Assembly: GCF_000312505.2 (NCBI RefSeq)
Contig: NZ_HG326230.1
Span: forward strand, 1 to 46,885
Source: Fenollaria massiliensis
GTDB taxonomy: Bacteria; Bacillota; Clostridia; Tissierellales; Peptoniphilaceae
DNA length: 46,885 nt
Direction: 5' to 3'
How positions within the stretch are numbered: the first letter of the stretch is position 1; the number at the start of each line of letters is the position of its first letter. The notes below the pieces were generated by a model that did not search any database, was not told the DNA's origin, and saw only the letters and a program-made list of their open reading frames with translations. The translations under genes and the position numbers were made by a program. This document shows, one piece after another, positions 24,989 to 33,289 of this stretch.

Positions 24989-25157
24989 ACTGCGCATGGA
25001 TGGATTAGAAAAAGTGAGCAAAGGACTAAAAAAATCTTGCAAGCTTTTATTTAAGATCAAGTGATTCTTAAGTTTTGATATACACATAGAAATCTTAGCA
25101 TATCAATATTAGTATAATATATTAATAAACCAAATACAAGTTTGATATTAATTTAAC

Positions 25158-25186
25158 TTGATATAATAGTTAACATATGGTATACT
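25158..25186 (+). promoter_or_regulatory. promoter of the 25.2-kb gene
   Basis: TTGATA and TATACT with a 17-bp spacer, about 50 bases before the gene. Confidence 0.6.
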
Positions 25187-25238
25187 ATCAGCATAGAGAG
25201 GATGTAAGTAAGAAAGAAAATGATATGGAGGTATGAAG

Positions 25239-26306
25239 ATGAAAAAAATCGCTTTATTTCTTTGTTTATTATTAATGATTTTTAATATAAATATTAATGC
25301 TCAAAACGAACTTATAACTGAGACAACTAAGGGTAGGCTTTCATATAACTTATATCAGGCAAGACCAGTATCTATTACTGATGATAGTATATATTTTTAC
25401 ATAATTTACAAGCCTATATTTAAAACAAATCCTTATGCATTTTCCCCTAAAATCTTTAAATATGATTTAAAAACAAGTGGTGTTGAAAGCATATTTGCAT
25501 TGGATAGAAATGAGGCTGTTTTGAACTTGATAAGTGATGAAAGAAAAACTTTATTACTAAGTTATGATGGAGCTAGTATAATAATTAGAACAAGATCTAA
25601 AAAAGGGATTATAAAAAAAGAAATACTTTCGAGATCTAATTCTAAACCCTATACATTTAATACTGAAAAGAAAATATGTATTTGCTATGAAGACTCAAAT
25701 AATAAAGAGAATATAGTTACAAAGTTTACAATATTAGATATTGATGCCAATCAATCAATCGTTAAAACTTGCGAATTAATAGGAAGCGATAAAGCTTATA
25801 ATGGAGAGTATTTATCAGTTGTAGGTGGTAGTGATGGCGCAATATACGTATCTATAATAAGTATGAAAAACGGCAATTTCAAAGGTAAAAATGTTATAAG
25901 CAAAATATATGAATATGATGATAAGAGGAATGAGTTGGTAAAAACTGAAGCAGAATATAAGTTTTTAGCAAATGCTATGTGTGGAGATTCTAAGTATATC
26001 ATTATAGATGAGTATAATGAGGAAGATCCTAATTCTCAAACCTTAAATATTTTTTACATTAAAGAAAATAAAAATATTAATTTAGCTGAAAAGACTAATA
26101 AGATGAGAATTAAAAATATACTAAAAACAGAAAATAAATTTATAATTGAAGCTGATAAAGGTATATATGAACTTAATTTAACCCAATCCGTGCTAAAAAC
26201 TATATACGACGAAGAATTAGATAGCTTATTATATCATCGTAATAAAATTTATTTATACAATTATGATTCTAATTATGAACAATTTATATTGAGGTTGATA
26301 AAATGA
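25239..26306 (+). CDS. secreted protein, possibly beta-propeller-like, unknown function
   Basis: 355 residues. The signal peptide (about 1-20) ends near NINAQ without a lipobox Cys. The mature protein is rich in repeated beta-hairpin-like stretches such as SDGAIYVSIISM, SITDDSIYFYIIY and KENKNINLAEKT, which would suit a propeller, but no family motif is recognised. The ATG at 25239 is seven bases after GGAGG. The ATG six bases earlier is too close to it. Its stop overlaps the next start by four bases (ATGA), so the two products are made together. Confidence 0.6.
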   Translation: MKKIALFLCLLLMIFNININAQNELITETTKGRLSYNLYQARPVSITDDSIYFYIIYKPIFKTNPYAFSPKIFKYDLKTSGVESIFALDRNEAVLNLISDERKTLLLSYDGASIIIRTRSKKGIIKKEILSRSNSKPYTFNTEKKICICYEDSNNKENIVTKFTILDIDANQSIVKTCELIGSDKAYNGEYLSVVGGSDGAIYVSIISMKNGNFKGKNVISKIYEYDDKRNELVKTEAEYKFLANAMCGDSKYIIIDEYNEEDPNSQTLNIFYIKENKNINLAEKTNKMRIKNILKTENKFIIEADKGIYELNLTQSVLKTIYDEELDSLLYHRNKIYLYNYDSNYEQFILRLIK

Positions 26307-26971
26307 AAAGGAAATATGCATTAATTATTTTATTAGTTTTTTCTTTATTTTTAATTTCTTGCAACAAAGCCCAAGACAAAGAAATTAGTGATAATAATGA
26401 AAAAATGATAGCAAAAGAAGATGAAATTAAGAATTTAGAGGATAATATATTTAGTCTAAATATGGAAAAAGAAGAATATAGAAAGAATTATGAAGATATT
26501 GCAGAAAAATATATCGATTTAGAAGAAGTAACAAATTTTTATAAAAGAATTGCTGGTGAATTTACAGGAAAAGATGCTATAAGAAATAAATTTGCCTCAA
26601 ATTTACTTGGCATAAGCTTTGGCATTGGCGACAATAATCTTGAAGATGGATTTAAGGTGTCTTTAAATGGACTTTATGGTCAGCCGTTAAGAATTGGTGT
26701 TTCATACAATATAATCTCAAATAAAGTAAGACATGAATATTCAAGTTATTTTGGAGAGTCTTTGCCGGCAATTAATTTAGCTTCTATGCTTGATATTAAG
26801 ACAAGTGGAGACTACGTTATAGAAGGAGAAAGCATTGATAAAATACAAAGCGATAAAATTATATTCAAAAATTTAAAAGCTGGTGACAAAGTAATTATTA
26901 AAATGAATAAGACTTTACAAGATCTTACTGATTATAAGTCGGATACCATCACCATAAACATAGTAGAGTAA
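26303..26971 (+). CDS. coiled-coil lipoprotein, paralogue of the 24.2-kb gene
   Basis: 222 residues. The lipobox is LISC (Cys20). A coiled coil spans about residues 28-70 (EIKNLEDNIFSLNMEKEEY and following), then the domain shared with the 24.2-kb protein: VRHEYSSYFGE, NLASMLDIKTSGDYVI, KNLKAGDKVI and TDYKSDTITINIVE. Unlike its paralogue it is translated with a secreted partner and has no poly-G promoter. Confidence 0.7.
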   Translation: MKRKYALIILLVFSLFLISCNKAQDKEISDNNEKMIAKEDEIKNLEDNIFSLNMEKEEYRKNYEDIAEKYIDLEEVTNFYKRIAGEFTGKDAIRNKFASNLLGISFGIGDNNLEDGFKVSLNGLYGQPLRIGVSYNIISNKVRHEYSSYFGESLPAINLASMLDIKTSGDYVIEGESIDKIQSDKIIFKNLKAGDKVIIKMNKTLQDLTDYKSDTITINIVE

Positions 26972-26980
26972 TTAAAATTA

Positions 26981-27004
26981 AGCGAGGCACTTGTCTCGCT
27001 TTTT
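26981..27004 (+). terminator. rho-independent terminator
   Basis: Stem AGCGAG/CTCGCT with an 8-base loop and T run. Confidence 0.85.
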
Positions 27005-27008
27005 ACAT

Positions 27009-27027
27009 ATCTATAAAGAAATCTTAT
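27009..27027 (+). repeat. 19-base direct repeat, copy 2
   Basis: Exact copy of ATCTATAAAGAAATCTTAT at 24903-24921. The 3' ends of the two lipoprotein genes and their flanks are also alike, so it marks an old segmental duplication. Confidence 0.8.
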
Positions 27028-27062
27028 AATAATATACACTTTTTTATAAAAAAATCTATATT

Positions 27063-27078
27063 TGTGATTCAAATCACA
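27063..27078. promoter_or_regulatory. CRP/FNR-like palindrome upstream of the metNIQ promoter
   Basis: TGTGA-TTCAAA-TCACA, with perfect CRP-type half sites. With the -10 TATAAT at 27100-27105, transcription would start near 27112, placing the centre at about -41.5. There is no good -35 box. The assignment is by pattern only. Confidence 0.5.
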
Positions 27079-27099
27079 TATTTAATATAAAATGAACTG

Positions 27100-27105
27100 T
27101 ATAAT
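27100..27105 (+). promoter_or_regulatory. -10 box of the metNIQ promoter
   Basis: TATAAT placed so that the transcript begins about ten bases before the first helix of the riboswitch. A second TATAAT at 27116 is too close to the riboswitch. Confidence 0.55.
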
Positions 27106-27120
27106 TTAAACACAATATAA

Positions 27121-27213
27121 TTCATCCAGAGAGGCGGAGGGACTGGCCCTATGAAGCCCGGCAACCTGTTTAAACAAGGTGCTAATTCCAGCGGTTATAC
27201 CGAGAGATGACGA
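27121..27213 (+). promoter_or_regulatory. SAM-I (S-box) riboswitch
   Basis: The S-box core is clear: AGAGAGGCGGAGGGACTGGC, CCTATGAAGCCCGGCAACC, AAGGTGCTAATTCC and GAGAGATGA. Helix P1 forms between TCATC (27122-27126) and GATGA (27206-27210). SAM binding should promote the terminator that follows and so switch off the methionine transporter. Confidence 0.95.
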
Positions 27214-27224
27214 TTTTTCATGAT

Positions 27225-27254
27225 ACTCTTTATCTTTTGGTAAAGAGTTTTTTT
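27225..27254 (+). terminator. riboswitch expression-platform terminator
   Basis: Stem ACTCTTTA/TAAAGAGT with an 8-base loop and T run, between the aptamer and the metN ribosome site. Confidence 0.88.
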
Positions 27255-27283
27255 ATTGGATTTATCCAAGGAAGGAGGAGCTT

Positions 27284-28282
27284 ATGATAGAAGCAAAAAA
27301 TTTAATTAAGACTTACAAGGTAGATGGCAAAGAATTTAATGCTGTTGATGGTGTAAGTTTTAAAGCAGAAAAGAAAGACATCTTGGCCATCATAGGTTTA
27401 TCTGGCGCAGGTAAGTCTACTTTGGTCAGACTACTCAATAGACTTGAGGAAGCTGATGGTGGCGAAGTAATCATAGATGGAGTGAACATCTTTAACTTAA
27501 AGCAAAAAGAGCTCTTAGCTTTAAGAAAGAAAATCGCTTTTATCTTTCAAACTTTTAATCTTTTTAGTCAATACACAGTTCTAGACAATGTTATTTTCCC
27601 TTTAAACTTAAATGGATTTAAGGGCGACAAAAAGGCTGAAGCGAGAAAGTTTCTTGATTACGTTGGCTTACTTAATAAAGAGAAGGCATATCCAAGTGAA
27701 TTATCTGGTGGACAAAGACAAAGAGTTGCCATAGCAAGAGCTCTTGTATCTAAGCCTGAAATTATACTTTCAGACGAAGCAACGAGCGCACTTGATCCGG
27801 AAAGCACTAGGATGGTCATAGATTTATACAAAAGAGCAAGAGATGACTTTGATACGACTACCATCATGATAACGCATCAAATGGAAGCGGCAAAGGATGC
27901 TTCGAACAAAATTGCTCTTATGGAAAATGGAAGAATTATAGAGGAAAACCCTACTACAGAGCTTTTCAAAAACCCAAAGACAAAGCTTGCACAAAGCTTT
28001 ATCAAGAAGGCAGCTCCTGATATTGAGCTTGATTACAGCGCTTTCACTGGCAAACTAATAAGACTTTCTTATTCAAAAGATACAGTTAAAACGCCTGTAT
28101 TAAGTAATGCGATGAAAAACTTTAATGTTGATATCAACATCATAGATGGCAATATCAGTAACGTTTTGGATGAAGAGCTTGGTTACATGGTTGTTGAGCT
28201 TCGCGGCTCAGACGAAGAGGCACAAAAAGTAATTTCTTATTTAAAAGCTAATTGCGCAGAGGTATCGGAGGTGATAGCATGA
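27284..28282 (+). CDS. metN: methionine ABC transporter ATP-binding protein
   Basis: 332 residues. The N-terminal ATPase has Walker A GLSGAGKST, Q-loop FQTFNLF, signature LSGGQRQR and Walker B IILSDEAT. The C-terminal NIL/ACT-like regulatory domain (about 255-332) binds methionine and inhibits transport when the cell is replete. This domain identifies MetN among polar amino-acid ATPases. The SAM riboswitch upstream supports the methionine role. Ribosome site GGAGGAG. The stop overlaps metI by four bases. Confidence 0.95.
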   Translation: MIEAKNLIKTYKVDGKEFNAVDGVSFKAEKKDILAIIGLSGAGKSTLVRLLNRLEEADGGEVIIDGVNIFNLKQKELLALRKKIAFIFQTFNLFSQYTVLDNVIFPLNLNGFKGDKKAEARKFLDYVGLLNKEKAYPSELSGGQRQRVAIARALVSKPEIILSDEATSALDPESTRMVIDLYKRARDDFDTTTIMITHQMEAAKDASNKIALMENGRIIEENPTTELFKNPKTKLAQSFIKKAAPDIELDYSAFTGKLIRLSYSKDTVKTPVLSNAMKNFNVDINIIDGNISNVLDEELGYMVVELRGSDEEAQKVISYLKANCAEVSEVIA

Positions 28283-28932
28283 GATTCAAGGAAATAATGG
28301 ACATAGTTTTACCAGCACTTCCTGAAACTATAATCATGATTATAGTTCCGGCACTCATCGCTCTAATCATAGGACTTCCATGGGGTGTATTGACTTATGT
28401 GACTAGGCCAAATGGATTAAGAGAAAATAAATTTATATATACAATTACTAATGGCGTCATCAATATTTTTAGAAGCATGCCAGCAATTATATTAATCATA
28501 GTCCTAGCGCCATTATCAAGATTTATAATTGGTAAGGCAATAGGAACTGAGGCGGCTTTAGTGCCACTAACATTCGCGGCAGCGCCTTTCATAGCAAGAT
28601 TATATGAAGGATACTTCCTAGAAGTTGACTCGGGCGTCATAGAAGCAGCCAAATCAATGGGCGCAAGCAATTTCGAGATAGTAAAGGTACTATTAAAAGA
28701 GACAGTACCAGCAGCTATACTTGGCGTAACAACTACAATCATTAACTTAGTTGGCTATTCAGCAATGGCTGGAGCACTTGGAGGAGGCGGCCTTGGAGAC
28801 ATCGCAATCAGATACGGCTACCAAAGAAATCAACTTGATATACTTTGGATATCAGTCGCACTCATAGTTATAATCGTACAAATTGTACAATTCACAGGAA
28901 ACACTATTTACAAAAAAGTAAACAAAAAATAA
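28279..28932 (+). CDS. metI: methionine ABC transporter permease
   Basis: 217 residues with five predicted helices and the BPD-type EAA loop (IEAAKSMGASNFEIVKVLL). YSAMAGALGGGGLGDIAIRYGY near the C terminus is typical of MetI. The ATG at 28279 has GGAGGTGAT upstream and overlaps the metN stop. An in-frame ATG 27 bases before it lacks a comparable site. Confidence 0.95.
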   Translation: MRFKEIMDIVLPALPETIIMIIVPALIALIIGLPWGVLTYVTRPNGLRENKFIYTITNGVINIFRSMPAIILIIVLAPLSRFIIGKAIGTEAALVPLTFAAAPFIARLYEGYFLEVDSGVIEAAKSMGASNFEIVKVLLKETVPAAILGVTTTIINLVGYSAMAGALGGGGLGDIAIRYGYQRNQLDILWISVALIVIIVQIVQFTGNTIYKKVNKK

Positions 28933-28958
28933 ATTTACAAATTTAAGGAGAGAATAAA

Positions 28959-29828
28959 ATGAAAAATATATTTAAATTATTATTAGCATTAACTTTAGTA
29001 GCAACACTTGTAGCTTGCAATAATTCTACAGGAAATACAAATAAAAATGTAACAGAAGAAACTACAGGAACAAGTTCTGAAACAGAGTCAGAAACAAAGA
29101 CAGATGAAGACAATAAGATTATCATAGGTGTATCACCAGTGCCTCACGCAGAAATAACTGAAGCACTTAAAGATGAATTTGCAAAAGAAGGCCTAGACGT
29201 TGAAGTAAAGGTATTTGATGACTATGTTCAACCAAATCTTGCACTTGATCAAGGCGACATCGATGCAAACTATTTCCAACACATACCATATCTAGAAAAT
29301 TTTGCTAAAGAAAGAGGACTTAGCTTAGAAAATCTAGGTTCAGTACACATCGAACCAATGGGATTATACTCAGACAAGATAAAATCACTTGATGAATTAA
29401 AGGACGGAGACGAAGTTTTAATTCCAAGCGATCCATCAAACGGACGTAGAGCTTTACTATTACTTGAAAAGAATGGTTTAATCACACTAAAAGATGATAC
29501 TAAAGAAGATATAACTGAAAAAGATATTGATCAAAACACAAAGAATCTAAAGTTTACACCAATTGAAGCAGCTAATATACCAAACGTTTATAAAGATGCA
29601 GCACTTGCAGCTATCAACACAAACTTCGCACTTGGCGCAGGACTTAACCCATCAGCTGATGCTTTAGCTCTTGAAGACAAGGACAGCCCTTACGCAAACA
29701 TCATCGCTGTTAGAAAAGGTGACGAAACAAAAGATAAGTTCCAAAAGCTTATCAAAGTATTCCAATCAGAAGCTTGCAAGAAATTTATTGAAGAAAAATA
29801 CAAGGGTGAAATATATCCTGCTTTTTAA
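28959..29828 (+). CDS. metQ: methionine-binding lipoprotein
   Basis: 289 residues. The lipobox is LVAC (Cys20), followed by a Thr/Glu-rich linker and the MetQ/NlpA fold: IIGVSPVPHAEI, QPNLALDQGDIDANYFQH, and DEVLIPSDPSNGRRALLLLE, the ligand-pocket strand. It delivers D/L-methionine to MetNI. The ribosome site AAGGAG is 26 bases after metI. Confidence 0.95.
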   Translation: MKNIFKLLLALTLVATLVACNNSTGNTNKNVTEETTGTSSETESETKTDEDNKIIIGVSPVPHAEITEALKDEFAKEGLDVEVKVFDDYVQPNLALDQGDIDANYFQHIPYLENFAKERGLSLENLGSVHIEPMGLYSDKIKSLDELKDGDEVLIPSDPSNGRRALLLLEKNGLITLKDDTKEDITEKDIDQNTKNLKFTPIEAANIPNVYKDAALAAINTNFALGAGLNPSADALALEDKDSPYANIIAVRKGDETKDKFQKLIKVFQSEACKKFIEEKYKGEIYPAF

Positions 29829-29840
29829 TTTTTAATGACA

Positions 29841-29876
29841 AGAGAAGTGATGGCTACGGCTATCACTTTTCTTTTG
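29841..29876 (+). terminator. rho-independent terminator
   Basis: Stem AGAGAAGTGAT/ATCACTTTTCT with T run, ending metNIQ. Confidence 0.85.
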
Positions 29877-29906
29877 TAAAAATTTTATATTTTTTTCATA
29901 AATATA

Positions 29907-29915
29907 TGTTATAAT
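29907..29915 (+). promoter_or_regulatory. extended -10 of the glmS promoter
   Basis: TGTTATAAT, an extended -10 without a clear -35. The leader of about 68 bases to glmS is too short for, and does not resemble, a glmS ribozyme. Confidence 0.55.
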
Positions 29916-29989
29916 TAGTATAGATGTTTATGCGCGAAAATATTCACGCACTATGAATGTTATAAATGCTTTTTTGAAAGGAAGATATT

Positions 29990-31774
29990 ATGTGTGGTAT
30001 AGTTGGATACTATGGCAAGAATGATGCGATAAATTATGCAATCAAGGGACTTTATAGCCTTGAGTATAGGGGCTATGACTCGTCAGGAATTGCGTTTATT
30101 AAAGATAATGATTTAAAAATATATAAAAGAGTTGGCAGGATAAAGGAGCTTGACAAGGTTTGTCCGAAGGAAGCTTCTGACATAGCTATCGCTCATACGA
30201 GATGGGCGACACATGGAGGCGTGAGCGAAACAAACGCGCATCCGCACCTTGATACGAGTGCTTCATACGCTATAGTTCATAACGGCGTCATAGAAAATTA
30301 TCTTGAGCTAAAAAGATCTATGCCTGACTTTACTCCGAAGGGTGAGACTGACACAGAAGTTCTTGTTGAATACATCGCAAGAAATATGAAAGAAAACAAT
30401 GTAAGTAGCTTTATGAAAGCACTTGAGGGAGTAAAAGGCAGTTACGCGATATTAATTTTGGATAAAAAGACAAAAAATTTATACTTTGCTAAGAATGGCT
30501 GCCCATTATTGATGAGCGTTAAGAATGACGAATATCTATTTGCAAGTGATATTTCGGCTGCCATTGACTTAAGTAATGAAATTATTTATTTTGAAGATGG
30601 TGATGTGGGCGTTTTAAATGCTGACGGCATCAAGATATATAACGATGATAAAGAAGTTCAAAGAGAAATTCAAAAATCAAATGTAAATATAGAAGAAACT
30701 CAAAAAGATGGCTACGAGCACTTTATGCTTAAGGAAATACACGAAGAGCCAAAGAAGTTCAAAGAATTACTTGATAGACACATTCGTGACGGCAAGGTAT
30801 ATTTCGATGAATTAGATGGACTTAATCTAAATGATTTTGATAACATCTATGTCACAGGCTGTGGAACTGCTTATCATGCAAGCCTACTTGCGAAAAATTA
30901 TCTTGAAAGATTCTTAGAAAGACCGATAATTGCTGAAACATCGAGCGAATTAAGATATTCATATAATTTCATTGGCAAAAAGACACTTCTTATAGCAATC
31001 AGTCAATCAGGTGAAACGGCTGATGTCATGGGCCTTGTGAAAGAAGCAAAAAAAAGCGGTGCGACAGTACTTGCCATCACAAATGTGATTAATTCATCGC
31101 TTGACAGAATCGCTGACTACAAAGTACACATCTTTGCTGGACCAGAAATTTCAGTTGCATCGACAAAAGCTTTTATGATGCAAATACTATGCATATATTT
31201 ACTAGGAATATACTTTAGAGAAGGACTTGCTGGCTACGACTGCGGTATGTACAGCCAAATTGTTGATGAACTTATTAAAATATCAAAAGAAATGGATTCA
31301 GAAATCACAAGACTTGAGCCTATTGCCAAAGAAGTTGCTAGCAAAATTAAAGATAAGGAAAAAATATTTTTTATTGGTCGTGACCTTGATTATATCGCGG
31401 CTCTTGAAGTTTCGCTTAAACTTAAAGAGATTAGCTACATCAATTCAATCGCATTCAAGGCAGGCGAGCTAAAACATGGCAGCATAGCGCTTATAGATGA
31501 AAAATCATCGGCCATTGCCTTTGCAAATGAAGGACAAATTTATGAAAAGACTAGAACTACTTTAGAAGAGCTAGTTGCTAGAGGCGCTGAGACTATACTC
31601 GTGACAAATCAAGACGAGGGCGAGGGCATAGTGACCTTAAAGAGAACATTCACAATTTTTACGCCAATTTACAGCGTTTTATTTGGTCAACTTATGAGCT
31701 ACTATACAGCGAAGTTTTTAGGACGCGACATAGACAAGCCGAGAAACTTGGCAAAGAGCGTAACAGTAGAGTAG
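29990..31774 (+). CDS. glmS: glutamine-fructose-6-phosphate aminotransferase
   Basis: 594 residues. Makes glucosamine-6-phosphate for peptidoglycan. The N-terminal glutaminase starts CGIVGYYG after the initiator Met (nucleophile Cys2), with YRGYDSSG and HTRWATHGG. Two SIS sugar-isomerase domains follow, with CGTAYHA, SQSGETADV and a C-terminal LAKSVTVE tail typical of the family. AAAGGAAG precedes the ATG. galU follows after eight bases. Confidence 0.96.
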   Translation: MCGIVGYYGKNDAINYAIKGLYSLEYRGYDSSGIAFIKDNDLKIYKRVGRIKELDKVCPKEASDIAIAHTRWATHGGVSETNAHPHLDTSASYAIVHNGVIENYLELKRSMPDFTPKGETDTEVLVEYIARNMKENNVSSFMKALEGVKGSYAILILDKKTKNLYFAKNGCPLLMSVKNDEYLFASDISAAIDLSNEIIYFEDGDVGVLNADGIKIYNDDKEVQREIQKSNVNIEETQKDGYEHFMLKEIHEEPKKFKELLDRHIRDGKVYFDELDGLNLNDFDNIYVTGCGTAYHASLLAKNYLERFLERPIIAETSSELRYSYNFIGKKTLLIAISQSGETADVMGLVKEAKKSGATVLAITNVINSSLDRIADYKVHIFAGPEISVASTKAFMMQILCIYLLGIYFREGLAGYDCGMYSQIVDELIKISKEMDSEITRLEPIAKEVASKIKDKEKIFFIGRDLDYIAALEVSLKLKEISYINSIAFKAGELKHGSIALIDEKSSAIAFANEGQIYEKTRTTLEELVARGAETILVTNQDEGEGIVTLKRTFTIFTPIYSVLFGQLMSYYTAKFLGRDIDKPRNLAKSVTVE

Positions 31775-31782
31775 GAGGATAT

Positions 31783-32652
31783 ATGATTAGAAAAGCAATA
31801 ATACCTGCGGCTGGCTTGGGAACGAGGATGCTTCCTCAGACTAAAGCATCGCCAAAGGAGATGATACCAATCTTTGATAAGCCGACCCTGCAATATATAG
31901 TTGAAGAGGCTTATGAATCGGGCATCACGGACATACTGATTATAACTGGAAGGAATAAAAATTCTATAGAGGATCACTTCGACAGAAATATCGAGCTAGA
32001 GAAATCTCTTGAAGATTCGGGCAAATTCGAGATACTTAAGGAGATTAACAAAATATCTGACATGGTCAATATTTATTACATCAGGCAAAAGGCGCCGCTT
32101 GGTCTTGGACACGCGATTTTGTGTGCAGAGAGCTTTGCTGGTGGGGAAGATGTCGCAGTGCTTTTAGGCGACGACATCGTTTATTCAAAAGAGCCCTGCT
32201 TAAAGCAACTGATGAACGCTTATGACGAGACGGGCAAATCCATCTTAGGTGTTGGTCTTGTAAATAAAGAAGATACATCAAAGTATGGCATCATCGCTTA
32301 TGATGAAAAAGTGAATGAAAGATTATATAAGCTTAAGTCCATAGTCGAAAAGCCAGATATTGACAAGGCTCCATCCAATATAGCTGTGCTTGGTAGATAC
32401 ATACTAAAAAATGATATCTTTAGCTTGCTTAAAAAGACTAAGCCAGGTAAGAATGGCGAGATACAGTTAACTGATGCTATTGATATGCTTTTAAAAGAAG
32501 ACGATATCTACGCTTATGTCTTTGAAGGCCACAGATATGACTTAGGCAGCAAACTTGGATTTATACAGGCAAATCTTGATTTTGCTTTAAGAAGTGATAT
32601 TCGTGAAGATGTTTTAAAATACATCAAGGATATAGTGAAAGATGAGGCTTAA
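31783..32652 (+). CDS. galU: UTP-glucose-1-phosphate uridylyltransferase
   Basis: 289 residues. Makes UDP-glucose for wall glycopolymers and glycolipids. It has the nucleotidyl-transferase signature AIIPAAGLGTRMLPQTKASPKE, IVEEAYESGI, RQKAPLGLGHAI and VEKPD. Length is normal for GalU. The start has AGGAGG; the end overlaps the HAD gene by 11 bases. Confidence 0.95.
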   Translation: MIRKAIIPAAGLGTRMLPQTKASPKEMIPIFDKPTLQYIVEEAYESGITDILIITGRNKNSIEDHFDRNIELEKSLEDSGKFEILKEINKISDMVNIYYIRQKAPLGLGHAILCAESFAGGEDVAVLLGDDIVYSKEPCLKQLMNAYDETGKSILGVGLVNKEDTSKYGIIAYDEKVNERLYKLKSIVEKPDIDKAPSNIAVLGRYILKNDIFSLLKKTKPGKNGEIQLTDAIDMLLKEDDIYAYVFEGHRYDLGSKLGFIQANLDFALRSDIREDVLKYIKDIVKDEA

Positions 32653-33280
32653 GGACTTTGAGGCAGCCATCTTTGACTTGGATGGAACTGTCTTTGACTC
32701 GATGAATGTTTGGAAGAACGTTGACCTAAGATTTTTCAATAGGCACTCGCTCTTCTTAACTGACGACTACTTTGATAATATCATGCACAAAACTCTCACG
32801 GACTCGGCAAAATACACAATAGAGCGCTACGCACTCAATATGACGACTGAAGAAGTCGTTAACGAGTGGACTCATCTAGCAAAAGAAGAATTCGAGAACA
32901 ATGTAGTGCCAAAGAAAGGCATCATTGATTATTTAAAGAAAATTAGAAAAAAAGGCGTAAAAACTTCAATCGCGACAGCGAATGAGAAGGACATATTTAT
33001 TACTACGCTTAAAAAGTTTGATATGCACACGCTTTTTGATGACATAGTGACTCTATCTGAAGTTGGTTCAGATAAATCGTCGCCAATCATTTATTTAAAG
33101 TGCATTGCAAAATACAATATCATGCCGCAAAACACAATAGTTTTCGAAGATTTGCCGAAAAACCTCAAAACTGCGAAAAAAGCAGGTTTTGTAACAGTTG
33201 GCGTACTTGATAACGAGGACTATCTGTCACATATTTCTAAATATAGCGACATCATCATCAGAGATTTTACAGAAATTTAG
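32642..33280 (+). CDS. HAD superfamily hydrolase (beta-phosphoglucomutase-like)
   Basis: 212 residues. Motif I FDLDGTVFDS (nucleophile Asp12, acid Asp14), an alpha-helical cap (about 18-85), motif II in KTSIATAN (the usual Ser/Thr), a Lys in SEVGSDKSSP, and motif IV FEDLPKN. The family hydrolyses small phosphate esters and may here act on a sugar phosphate, given glmS and galU, or on a phosphonate catabolite, given the transporter that follows. The substrate cannot be told. Confidence 0.85.
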   Translation: MRLKDFEAAIFDLDGTVFDSMNVWKNVDLRFFNRHSLFLTDDYFDNIMHKTLTDSAKYTIERYALNMTTEEVVNEWTHLAKEEFENNVVPKKGIIDYLKKIRKKGVKTSIATANEKDIFITTLKKFDMHTLFDDIVTLSEVGSDKSSPIIYLKCIAKYNIMPQNTIVFEDLPKNLKTAKKAGFVTVGVLDNEDYLSHISKYSDIIIRDFTEI

Positions 33281-33289
33281 GAGGACATT

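Larger units (their letters stand above)
24891..25018. repeat. inverted repeat enclosing a terminator in a 369-base gene-free stretch
   Basis: CTCACTTTTCTAATC (24891-24905) is inverted at 25003-25018 with one extra A. Between the arms lie a 19-base element also present at 27009-27027 and copy 3 of the repeated terminator. The remainder of the gap, to the next gene, holds only a promoter. A 22-codon ORF near 24996 lacks a ribosome site. Confidence 0.6.

Noticed and set aside
24996-25064. 22-codon ORF MDGLEKVSKGLKK...
   Set aside because: No ribosome site, and it is formed by one arm of the inverted repeat.
29916-29989. glmS ribozyme in the glmS leader
   Set aside because: The leader is only about 68 bases and lacks the conserved ribozyme core; only a weak TGCG/CGCA hairpin is seen.
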